A stretch of 64,000 bases of DNA, from assembly GCF_032999765.1 (NCBI RefSeq), contig NZ_CP136051.1, positions 5,412,501-5,476,500 of the forward strand. The letters run 5' to 3'. Of this stretch, positions 8,670 through 16,188 are shown piece by piece. The first letter of the stretch is position 1, and the number at the start of each line of letters is the position of its first letter. Both the position numbers and the translations under genes were made by a program. The DNA comes from Imperialibacter roseus. Lineage in GTDB: Bacteria; Bacteroidota; Bacteroidia; Cytophagales; Cyclobacteriaceae. The notes under the pieces are model-generated. The model saw only the letters and a list, made by a program, of their open reading frames with translations. It had not been told where the DNA came from and did no database searches.

Positions 8670-8885
8670 TCAGCTCAAAAAAGAAATCAGCACCCCAGCG
8701 GCGACAGCCGAGCCAATCACCCCTGAGATATTGCTAGCCATGGCGTACTGCAGCAAATGGTTGCTGGGATCGTGCTTGATGGCTATTTCTTTGGCGGCCA
8801 TGGGTGCCGAGCCTGATACAAGATTGGTGACAACGGTGGTCAACGTGATCTTTATAGCAAGTTGCTGGCGACCACTCGTTTACCT
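8670..8885 (-). pseudogene. 3'-end fragment of an oadB-like gene (copy B)
   Basis: On the minus strand this encodes PMAAKEIAIKHDPSNHLLQ, YAMASNISGVIGSAVAAGV, LISFLS and a stop, nearly identical to the last 45 or so codons of intact oadB except that RVAN is replaced by a single K. At the DNA level about 12 of the last 113 coding bases differ, almost all at silent positions. The clear similarity covers 8670 to about 8805. The frame then runs on as unrelated sequence to a stop near 8885. Silent-only divergence means this stretch was kept as protein before it was cut off, or came from a relative's oadB. Confidence 0.85.
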
Positions 8886-8943
8886 AACGGCGACAAATTG
8901 CTTGTTCTTCCAATTCAACCAGTGATTACAAAATGACGGCCAA

Positions 8944-9249
8944 TTAGCCCTTCATTTTCTCAGGGTCTTGCCTGGAGTCAAAAAAGTTGATGATGTAGAT
9001 GTGTTCCCTCTCAATCCTATAAATGATTTTGACATGCCCCTCTATTACTCTTCAATGGCCCTTTCCTAAATGCTCCAAATATTCCTCCTGCTGATAGTTG
9101 TTATAGGTGGTTTCCAGGGCATCCGCTTTATCCAACAACCCGCTTCTGAACGACAACAATTTCTCTAATGTCCAGCCTTGTTCTTCAAGCAAAAAATCTG
9201 TTAACTCCTCCAAACTATCATACGACTGTTCGGTATAAACTACTTTCAT
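8944..9249 (-). pseudogene. RelE/ParE family toxin interrupted by an in-frame stop
   Basis: The open part encodes 65 residues (MKVVYTEQSYDSLEELTDFL ... EYLEHLGKGH) with the start of the RelE/ParE toxin fold. It ends at a TGA at 9054-9052. Reading through that codon in the same frame continues for 35 more codons as RVIEGHVKIIYRIEREHI and YIINFFDSRQDPEKMKG before the true stop at 8946-8944. That is exactly the C-terminal half such toxins need, so one CGA to TGA change (Arg to stop) would explain the break. The ATG overlaps the antitoxin stop as ATGA. The toxin is probably inactive; a sequencing error is the alternative. Confidence 0.82.
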
Positions 9250-9473
9250 TTGCCCAACTTGCTACTCAATCTTTTCTCCAGCTCATGCCTGTCCATGACC
9301 CGGCCGGCGCTAATGTCGTCTTCTGCCTTCAAAGCTCTGGAAGTTAGTTTCTGCTTTAATGCGGGGTCTAAGCTTGATTTTCGGAGCAAAGTCCTGATAG
9401 CTTCTAATATACTATTATCAGTCTCTTTTTCAATGAGCGCTTGTAACTCAGCCTTTATATCTACAGTCTCCAT
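9246..9473 (-). CDS. Antitoxin-like protein upstream of the broken RelE/ParE toxin
   Basis: A 75-residue, highly charged, mostly helical protein (METVDIKAELQALIEKETDN, then LRKSSLDPALKQKLTSRALK and a terminal ELEKRLSSKLGK). Size, charge, position directly before a RelE/ParE toxin and the 4-base ATGA overlap all fit an antitoxin. The family is a common but poorly named group in Bacteroidota, and no classical DNA-binding motif is evident to me. A 10-bp palindrome AATAGCTATT sits at 9482-9491, just upstream of the start codon, and could be its operator. The antitoxin itself looks intact although its toxin is broken. Confidence 0.75.
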   Translation of the reverse strand: METVDIKAELQALIEKETDNSILEAIRTLLRKSSLDPALKQKLTSRALKAEDDISAGRVMDRHELEKRLSSKLGK

Positions 9474-9729
9474 ATCATAAAAATAGCTATTATTTGATTC
9501 AACGTAAATTTTTCGATTTGTATTTACTTGTCAGTCGGACAGACTGGCCCGGCTAATTTCGCTTTCAATCGCATGATGCTAATAAACACAATCGCCCTCG
9601 TTTCTGGTGATTGTCGAGCTAAGAAAACGAAGGAGAGGGGCAAATCATCAAAGATCAAAAACGGGCCATGGGGTACGCTGATGAATCAAAGCGGGAAGAT
9701 GATCCTGCGCCGTACAGTCTCAACCCCAC

Positions 9730-10920
9730 CTACCCCAAAAACGAAATCAGCACTCCAGCCGCCACGGCGGAGCCAATCACTCCTGAAATATTGCTGGCCA
9801 TGGCGTATTGCAGCAAGTGGTTGCTGGGATCATGCTTGATGGCTATTTCATTGGCTACCCTGGCGGCCATAGGTACGGCACTTAAGCCAGTAGCGCCTAT
9901 CAGTGGATTGATCTTCTTTTTCGCAAACAGGTTGTACACTTTCACAGCCATGATGCCGCCTAGAATGGAGATGGCAAAGGCAATAAAGCCCCCCACCACA
10001 ATCATCAGCGTTTGCGTGTTCAGGAAGGCTTTGGTGGTCATGGTGGCGCCGACAGATAAGCCAAGAAACACAGTGGCCGAGTTCAGAATGGTCTCGGATG
10101 TGGCCTGGTACAGGCGTCCTGTAGCCACGCCAATTTCCTTTACCAGGTTGCCAAACATCAGAAAGCCGACCAGCGGCACGGAGCTAGGCACCAAAATAGC
10201 TACAATAGAGCCCAGGGCGATGGGGAACATGATTTTCAACGCCTGCAAACTCTTGATAGGCTTCGTGGACGGAAACAGTTTGTCCTGCTCCTTCATATTG
10301 ATGAGCAGCTCCTTTTTTGTCATGGAAAACCGAACGACAAACGGGATGATCACCGGCACCAATGCCATGTAAGAGTAAGCCGCAATTGCAATCGGCCCGA
10401 GTAGATGCGGCGCCAATTTGATGGTGGTGTAAATAGCGGTAGGCCCGTCGGCCCCACCTATGATGCCCAGAGAAGCAGCCTCTTTCAAAGTAAAACCCAT
10501 GGCCACAGCCGCCATCAACACACAGAAAATGCCTATTTGTGCAGCGGCACCGAAAAAGGCCAACCTGAGGTTGCGCAGCATAGGACCAAAGTCGGTCAGC
10601 GCACCTACCCCCATGAAAATGATTGGCGGCAGAAAGCCCGTTTTGATCAGGGCGTAGTAAACAAAGTTCATGATGCCGTACTGCTCGGCAATCTGCGGCA
10701 GGGTAAGCCCCTCAGGAATCTTTTCCACTCCCATCCCTCCTCCGGGAAAGTTGGCCAGCAACACTCCAAAAGCAATGGGTACAAGGAGCAGCGGCTCATA
10801 TTTTTTGGCAATGCCCAGGTAGAGCAAACCAAACCCGATGAGGATCATCAGGATATAAGACGGATAAGCAACCAAGTCGCCCAGGGCGGTCATTCTGTAT
10901 ACTTTTTCGAACAGTTCCAT
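9730..10920 (-). CDS. oadB: Sodium-translocating decarboxylase beta subunit (OadB)
   Basis: Integral membrane subunit that couples decarboxylation of carboxybiotin to export of sodium ions. It is 396 residues with about nine hydrophobic segments. The family signature GIIGGADGPTAIYTT is present, with the aspartate of GADGP that binds sodium, and a second conserved block NSATVFLGLSVGATM. Near the N-terminus is FPGGGMG. It is the last gene of oadG-oadA-oadB, 54 bases after oadA on the minus strand. The final codons (SNISGVIGSAVAAGVLISFL) are the segment found again twice downstream as fragments at 8670 and 6329. The gene itself appears complete. Confidence 0.93.
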   Translation of the reverse strand: MELFEKVYRMTALGDLVAYPSYILMILIGFGLLYLGIAKKYEPLLLVPIAFGVLLANFPGGGMGVEKIPEGLTLPQIAEQYGIMNFVYYALIKTGFLPPIIFMGVGALTDFGPMLRNLRLAFFGAAAQIGIFCVLMAAVAMGFTLKEAASLGIIGGADGPTAIYTTIKLAPHLLGPIAIAAYSYMALVPVIIPFVVRFSMTKKELLINMKEQDKLFPSTKPIKSLQALKIMFPIALGSIVAILVPSSVPLVGFLMFGNLVKEIGVATGRLYQATSETILNSATVFLGLSVGATMTTKAFLNTQTLMIVVGGFIAFAISILGGIMAVKVYNLFAKKKINPLIGATGLSAVPMAARVANEIAIKHDPSNHLLQYAMASNISGVIGSAVAAGVLISFLG

Positions 10921-10974
10921 GGTAGGGAGTTAAGTGGTTATTGGTAAGAAGTAAATAGTGAGCTGGTTATGGCC

Positions 10975-12849
10975 TTAACTTTTCACTCTCACCAGCACGT
11001 CGTCATCGTATACCTCCTGCCCGTCTTTGAAACAAACTTCCACTACTGTCCCTTCTTTATCGGAGGAAATAGCGTTGATCACCTTCATGGCCTCTATGTA
11101 GCCCACAGTATCACCCTTTTTTATAAAGTCACCTGGCTTGATGGCCTTTTCGCCAGCGTCTTTCGTTGCAAAGAATTTGCCTTCAAGCGGAGCCAGTATG
11201 TCCTGCGTATGTCCGTTGCTGGAAGCCTGCGGCATAGCCGGAGCTTCGGAAGCCGACGTCGGCTGACTATCTCCATCGTAGGATACCGTCACCCGGAATG
11301 CCTCACCGTTCACATCTACCATTAATGTTTGAGGCAGGGCTGCCATGGCTGGCGTTTGGCTTGTAGCCTGAGCAGCAGGCGCCGACGCAGCTGCTTTTCT
11401 TTGTGCCAAATCCTCATCAAAAGCTTTCTTGGCTTTACCCGACTTGTAATCGATGTATTGCTTAGGATGCATGGCATATTCCAGCAGCTCCTCTTCATCC
11501 TCTCCAAACTCCCAGCCTTTTTCCTTCATCTCGCCCCTGATTTTCTCGAGCTCATTTGGGTATAGGCTGTGCGGATCGCCTTCAAAAAACTCCCGGTTTT
11601 GTGCTTTGGCCAAAGCTTTCAATTCATCAGCTACAGGCCCTGGCAGCTGACCGGACTTGCCCAGCATCATATCCCAGGTGTTATCGTCCAGCATACTCCA
11701 GCGTTCCTTGCCCTTGTTCATCTGCATCACATTCATGAGTGCAGCATTTTTCACATACTGGCTATAGGGGGTCACCAGTGGCGGATAGCCCATCTTCGGC
11801 CAGATATGCTCCACTTCCTCAAACAGCTTGATCAGCAGGTCGTCCTGCGACATGGCAGGTTCTCCGTTTTTCTCTCTGGCTTTGTTCACAGAAACCAGGT
11901 TCTTCTCCAGATCGGCCATCAGGCTGCCCATCATGCCTCCTGGCAAGCCCGGGCCAATCAGCAGTGAATTCATCAGCCGGTTTTTAGGATCGATATAGTA
12001 TCCCAGAAAATCATCTATGAACTCCTGTGTCAGCGTTCTCACCTGCATATAGGCTTTCATGTTGATATCAGGCAACGAAAACCCAGCATCTCTCAGCATA
12101 GCATGAACAGTGAGCAAATCAGCATGCCCTGTGCCCCACGACAGCGGCTCCATGCCCACGTCGATGATATCTGCACCCGCTCGGGCTGCCTCCAACGAGG
12201 AAACAACCGAAAAGCCTGGCCCGGAATGGCCATGGTATTGCACCAATATGTCTTTTTTGATCGCCTTGATACCGGCCACTATTTTGCCAATAGAAGCCGG
12301 GCGACCAATGCCTGCCATGTCTTTCACGGCTATTTCATCTGCTCCAGCATCTATCAAGGTGCCCGCCATGTTCACAAAATAGTCGACGGTGTGGATAGGG
12401 CTGTGGGTAATGCTCAATGCCGCCTGGGCAATCATGCCTCCCTTTTTTGCCAGCTTTATTGAATTGATGATGCTCCTGGTGTCGTTGAGGCCATCGAATG
12501 AGCGGGATATATCGGTGCCCTGCTTTTTCTTCACCCTGAACATCAACTCCCGCACATCCATGGGCACGGGATACATGCGAAGCCCGTTCAGGCCTCTTTC
12601 AAGCATTTGCGTTTGAATACCTGCATCATTGAACGGTTGTGTCCATTCCCGAACCGAGCGGTTGGGGTTTTCACCATAAAGCAAATTGATTTGTTCAAAA
12701 CCGCCGCCGTTGGTTTCCACTCTCCTCCAGCAGCCCATGTCTACTATAGGGGCTGCCACCTTCACCAATTGGTCTTTCCTGGGCATGTACTTGCCCGACG
12801 ACTGCCACATGTCTCTGTACACAAGACAAAGTCCTATTTCCTTACTCAT
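10975..12849 (-). CDS. oadA: Divergent OadA-like carboxyltransferase with C-terminal biotinyl domain
   Basis: Alpha subunit of a biotin-dependent decarboxylase: it moves CO2 from a keto acid to biotin for release by OadB. It has 624 residues. An N-terminal DRE-TIM-type carboxyltransferase barrel carries metal and lysine motifs recognisable as YRDMWQSS (usual RDAHQS), VKDMAGIG (the carbamylated lysine) and QYHGHSG (usual HTH). A conserved helical domain follows, then an Ala/Gln/Thr linker near 490-560 and a biotinyl domain with YIEAMKVINAI. The lysine acceptor is followed by Val rather than the usual Met. The barrel motifs differ from textbook oxaloacetate decarboxylase, so the substrate is uncertain. 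It lies between oadG and oadB. Confidence 0.85.
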   Translation of the reverse strand: MSKEIGLCLVYRDMWQSSGKYMPRKDQLVKVAAPIVDMGCWRRVETNGGGFEQINLLYGENPNRSVREWTQPFNDAGIQTQMLERGLNGLRMYPVPMDVRELMFRVKKKQGTDISRSFDGLNDTRSIINSIKLAKKGGMIAQAALSITHSPIHTVDYFVNMAGTLIDAGADEIAVKDMAGIGRPASIGKIVAGIKAIKKDILVQYHGHSGPGFSVVSSLEAARAGADIIDVGMEPLSWGTGHADLLTVHAMLRDAGFSLPDINMKAYMQVRTLTQEFIDDFLGYYIDPKNRLMNSLLIGPGLPGGMMGSLMADLEKNLVSVNKAREKNGEPAMSQDDLLIKLFEEVEHIWPKMGYPPLVTPYSQYVKNAALMNVMQMNKGKERWSMLDDNTWDMMLGKSGQLPGPVADELKALAKAQNREFFEGDPHSLYPNELEKIRGEMKEKGWEFGEDEEELLEYAMHPKQYIDYKSGKAKKAFDEDLAQRKAAASAPAAQATSQTPAMAALPQTLMVDVNGEAFRVTVSYDGDSQPTSASEAPAMPQASSNGHTQDILAPLEGKFFATKDAGEKAIKPGDFIKKGDTVGYIEAMKVINAISSDKEGTVVEVCFKDGQEVYDDDVLVRVKS

Positions 12850-12867
12850 TTCCGGGTTGTTTAAACA

Positions 12868-13131
12868 CTACAATTTCTCAATCTTTTGGATGTTGGCCTT
12901 ACCTCCTGAGAGCTGATGAACCGCCGAGGTAATGGCTGCTATTTTTTTGGAAGCTACCTGGGATGTTTGTGTGGAAGGGGATTTGGGGGAAGCCTGTAAG
13001 GTTTCCGGAACAAAGGTGTTGACAAACTTGATGAGTGCATTTCCTGTAAGCACCACCAGGGCCAATACCAGGAACACAGTAATCATACCTACTCCCATCA
13101 GGGAAACTGCTCTTTCTATATCTTCCATCAC
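12868..13131 (-). CDS. oadG: OadG-like gamma subunit of the sodium-pump decarboxylase
   Basis: A small membrane protein of 87 residues that holds the soluble alpha subunit to the membrane subunit in this class of pumps. It has one transmembrane helix near the N-terminus (MGVGMITVFLVLALVVLTGN), a Pro/Ser/Gln-rich linker and a C-terminal amphipathic stretch (KIAAITSAVHQLSGGKANIQ). This is the OadG plan of helix, flexible linker and alpha-binding tail. It is the first gene of the operon, 18 bases before oadA. Sequence conservation in the family is low, so the assignment rests partly on context. Confidence 0.85.
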   Translation of the reverse strand: MMEDIERAVSLMGVGMITVFLVLALVVLTGNALIKFVNTFVPETLQASPKSPSTQTSQVASKKIAAITSAVHQLSGGKANIQKIEKL

Positions 13132-13266
13132 ACTTGGGTTAGCGACAAATTAGAAATTTTAGATCGATTAAAAAATGACATTTAGACGAAGTAGTACAGA
13201 CAAAATGAAGGCTACCCTGAATCAGCACATTAAAAAAACCGTCAGTGAAAGAATTTTATTAAACTT

Positions 13267-13291
13267 GCCGGGAGCTCAACATAATCCCGGC
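13267..13291. repeat. Inverted repeat upstream of the twin-ATPase gene
   Basis: GCCGGGA (13267-13273) and TCCCGGC (13285-13291) form 7-bp arms around an 11-base spacer, 19 bases before the ABC protein start and in the gap between it and oadG. No T-run follows on either strand, so an operator is more likely than a terminator. Confidence 0.35.
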
Positions 13292-13310
13292 TTAAAATAC
13301 TTTCAGCGTT

Positions 13311-14816
13311 ATGCACGATCAGCTTCTTCTTAAGCTCGACAACCTAACCGCTCGTTACGGTGAAAAAATCGTTTTCAAAGACTTGTCCTTTGAGGTGAGA
13401 AGCGGTGAGTGCTGGGCTCTTCTGGGGCATAGTGGATCCGGTAAAAGCGCCCTGCTGGAGGCCATTGCAGGTAATTTCAATGTTGTAAAGGGGCAAGTCA
13501 TCAGGCCTTTTTACGATGAATACATCAGGGCCCATCCGCCAAAAGACCCCTATTTTAACTACCGGCAGCTCATCAGCTACCTCCCAGTAAAGTACCAGTT
13601 CAAGAATCTTTCCAACACTTCGGAGTTCTTTTACCAGCAACGCTTTAATGCCGCCTTTTCAGAGGATGCCCCAACCGTCGAAGATTTTCTTAATGACGAG
13701 GCGCAGAAAAGCTTAGCAGAAGGGTCCTGGGACGTCAGCAAAGTCATCTCGCTTTTCCAGCTTGAGCCGCTGCGTCAGAAGCAGCTTATCAAGCTAAGCA
13801 ATGGAGAAACCAAAAGACTCAGGCTGGCAGCCTCCCTGCTGAAAAACCCCAGGTTGTTGCTTTTGGATAGTCCACTTGTTGGCCTGGATGTGACAACCAG
13901 GACAGCGTTCAATTCCATCCTTGACGAAATCATCACTTCTGGCATCGCCATTGTGCTTACCACCGCTGTTGATGAAATACCCTCCGTGGTTACACATGCC
14001 GTCATTCTGGACAATTGTCAGATTGAACAAGTCGCCACCCGGGAAAGATTTAGTTCAATTAAGCTGTCCACCCCCCCCTCTTACTCCCTTGATGCCACCA
14101 AAGTGAACAGGCTGACAGAAAATCAACCGCTATCAAAATACAAATTGATCGTGGGTATGAAAGAAGTGACCGTCAAATATGGAGACAGCACTATTCTCAG
14201 CGGCGTCAGTTGGGCAATCAAGCCGGGAGAACGCTGGGCGCTGCGAGGACAAAACGGCGCAGGAAAGTCAACGCTACTAAGCCTGATCAATGGAGACAAC
14301 CCCCAGGCCTATGCCAACGACATCACGCTGTTTGACCACAAGCGAGGCAGCGGAGAAAGCATTTGGGACATCAAGAAAAAAATTGGTTTTGTATCGCCAG
14401 AGCTTCTACAGTACTTTCATTCCAGGGCTACCTGCTGGGAAATTGTCGCTTCTGGCTTTCATGACACACTTGGCTATCTAAAGCCTGTGAACAAGGAGCA
14501 GGCGTCTTTGGTCGACGAGTGGCTTGACCTGCTTGAGCTGCAGCGTTCGGGCACACAAATTTTCGAAACAGCCTCGCCCACCACACAGCGAATCATTCTC
14601 CTTGCCAGAGCCATGACAAAAAACCCTCCTCTGCTTATCCTCGACGAGCCGTGTCAGGGCCTTGATCATGTGCAACAAACAAGGGTGCGGACAGTGGTAG
14701 ATGCTGTTTGTAGCGCATCCTCCACAGCACTCATTTATGTCACACATTATGAGGAAGAATTGCCTGCATGTGTTGACCACGTGCTTCAGCTGGAAAAGGG
14801 AAGAAGAGTCATTTGA
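13311..14816 (+). CDS. Twin ABC ATPase, ModF-like
   Basis: A cytoplasmic protein of 501 residues with two ABC ATPase domains and no membrane segment. Domain 1 has Walker A GHSGSGKS (39-46), signature LSNGE (162-166) and Walker B LLLLDS (182-187), where serine replaces the catalytic glutamate. Domain 2 has Walker A GQNGAGKS (313-320), a degenerate signature ASPTTQ (421-426) and a canonical Walker B LLILDEP. In a head-to-tail sandwich, domain 2 Walker A/B would meet the good signature of domain 1, giving one competent and one degenerate site. DEPCQGLD resembles ModF-type proteins linked with molybdate systems. No permease or binding protein is adjacent, so the role is open. Confidence 0.85.
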   Translation: MHDQLLLKLDNLTARYGEKIVFKDLSFEVRSGECWALLGHSGSGKSALLEAIAGNFNVVKGQVIRPFYDEYIRAHPPKDPYFNYRQLISYLPVKYQFKNLSNTSEFFYQQRFNAAFSEDAPTVEDFLNDEAQKSLAEGSWDVSKVISLFQLEPLRQKQLIKLSNGETKRLRLAASLLKNPRLLLLDSPLVGLDVTTRTAFNSILDEIITSGIAIVLTTAVDEIPSVVTHAVILDNCQIEQVATRERFSSIKLSTPPSYSLDATKVNRLTENQPLSKYKLIVGMKEVTVKYGDSTILSGVSWAIKPGERWALRGQNGAGKSTLLSLINGDNPQAYANDITLFDHKRGSGESIWDIKKKIGFVSPELLQYFHSRATCWEIVASGFHDTLGYLKPVNKEQASLVDEWLDLLELQRSGTQIFETASPTTQRIILLARAMTKNPPLLILDEPCQGLDHVQQTRVRTVVDAVCSASSTALIYVTHYEEELPACVDHVLQLEKGRRVI

Positions 14817-14990
14817 TGATTATTTAGACCAAATTCTTATCTTTGCCAAAATAACTTTTAGTCTCTGATACTTTTAAAAATTTCTATTCCAGGGCTTGAT
14901 ATAGCCTAAGGCGCTCCTTCGGGCAGCGCTTCTTTCAGATCCACCTTCCCACGGTGGAGTAGTTTTTTATTGACTAAATCCAATACTGAA
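14817..14990. other. Leader region of rsgA with two small hairpins
   Basis: Between the ABC gene and rsgA lie GCGCT ... AGCGC (around 14911-14930) and CCACC TTCCCAC GGTGG followed by AGTAGTTTTTT (about 14941-14967). The second resembles a weak intrinsic terminator ending the ABC transcript. Neither is strong. Confidence 0.3.
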
Positions 14991-16055
14991 ATGGAATACA
15001 ATCACTTAAGCCCATTGGGCTGGAATACCTATTTTGAAAATCAAATTACCCAGGACGAAAGAGAGCTCATCGTCGGTAAAGTATCTATAGAAAACAAAAC
15101 CAACTACCAGGTACTTGCAGCCGGAGAAACATATATTGCAGAGGCGACAGGCCGCCTTTTTTACATGGCAGAAACAGATGCCGAGTTGCCAAAAGTGGGC
15201 GACTGGGTACTGATGATGGAAATTGACAAGGGAAAGGCCGTCATTCAAAAGGTGCTGCAGCGGCAGTCTGTCATTTCAAGAAAAGTACCCGGCAAAAAGC
15301 TGGAGGAGCAAATCATTGCTACCAACATCGACAAGCTTTTCATTGTGCAGGGGTTGGATAGCAACTTCAATCTCGCCCGACTTGAGCGCTACCTTGCACT
15401 CGCACAAAACGTGGAGCCAATCATTGTTTTGAACAAAGCCGATCTCTGCCCCCATCCAGAAGACATTGTTCGACAGGTGAAAGAGCGAATCAAAAATGTC
15501 GAGATTGTGGTGGCAGCGGCCCTGCAAAATCAGGTAAGCACCCTTCATCCTTATATAAAGGCTGGATCAACCATAGCGATTGTAGGCTCCTCTGGCGTTG
15601 GCAAATCGACAATCATCAACAGTCTGATTGGACGGCCGTTTATGGCAACAGGCGAGGTGAGGGAGCTGGACTCAAAGGGCAGGCATACCACAACAAGCCG
15701 ACATCTGATGCTGCTGGAAAGTGGAGGTGTTTTGATAGACACTCCCGGCATGCGAGAACTCCAGCTCTGGGGTGACCAGTACAGCTTAAGCACTTCTTTC
15801 GAAGACATTGAAGCCTTGAGCGAGCATTGCAAATTCAAGAACTGCACACACACCGATGAAAAAGGCTGTGCCATCACCCAGGCGCTGGACGAAGGTTCGG
15901 TGGACGAAGCACACTGGATCAACTATGTCAAAATGATAAAGGAACTGGCGTACCTGGAAACAAGGCAGGATGTAAGTGCCATGCTTGAGAGAAAGAATAA
16001 GTGGAAGAAGATTCACAAAGAGCAAAGAGAACTTTACAAACGAAGGAACATATAG
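14991..16055 (+). CDS. rsgA: Ribosome small subunit-dependent GTPase A
   Basis: GTPase that helps finish the 30S ribosomal subunit by checking the decoding centre. It shows the circularly permuted motif order unique to the family: an OB-fold N-terminus, then NKAD (G4, 148-151), GSSGVGKS (G1, about 199-206), TTTSRH (G2) and DTPGMREL (G3). After these comes a zinc-binding tail with CKFKNCTHTDEKGC. Starting at ATG 14991 gives 354 residues. An in-frame TTG at 14970 would add 7 residues, but the ATG is the better choice. The start is preceded by a hairpin region and the gene appears monocistronic. Confidence 0.95.
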   Translation: MEYNHLSPLGWNTYFENQITQDERELIVGKVSIENKTNYQVLAAGETYIAEATGRLFYMAETDAELPKVGDWVLMMEIDKGKAVIQKVLQRQSVISRKVPGKKLEEQIIATNIDKLFIVQGLDSNFNLARLERYLALAQNVEPIIVLNKADLCPHPEDIVRQVKERIKNVEIVVAAALQNQVSTLHPYIKAGSTIAIVGSSGVGKSTIINSLIGRPFMATGEVRELDSKGRHTTTSRHLMLLESGGVLIDTPGMRELQLWGDQYSLSTSFEDIEALSEHCKFKNCTHTDEKGCAITQALDEGSVDEAHWINYVKMIKELAYLETRQDVSAMLERKNKWKKIHKEQRELYKRRNI

Positions 16056-16158
16056 CCTTACATCTTGTTATTATGGTGAAGAATTGGACGAATTACTGTG
16101 TTAAAATTTAATGAAAAATAAGTATTTCTGACAATTTTACAATTGTGATAGATACTAT

Positions 16159-16166
16159 TAACTTCG
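16159..16166 (+). promoter_or_regulatory. Candidate -7 promoter box (TAACTTCG)
   Basis: TAACTTCG differs at one base from the Bacteroidota TAnnTTTG box. A TTTA element lies 19 bases upstream in the -33 position, and the lipoprotein ATG follows 22 bases downstream. Confidence 0.35.
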
Positions 16167-16188
16167 AAGTAACAAACCTATATCAACA

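Noticed and set aside
8580-9729. An insertion sequence between the oadB copies
   Set aside because: No transposase reading, no terminal inverted repeats and no target-site duplication could be found; only oadB fragments and a TA pair are present.
9668-10372. A 234-residue plus-strand frame opposite oadB
   Set aside because: Antisense shadow of the membrane protein. Its similarity to the frame at 8662-8925 is only the mirror image of the oadB 3'-end repeat, which is reported as such.
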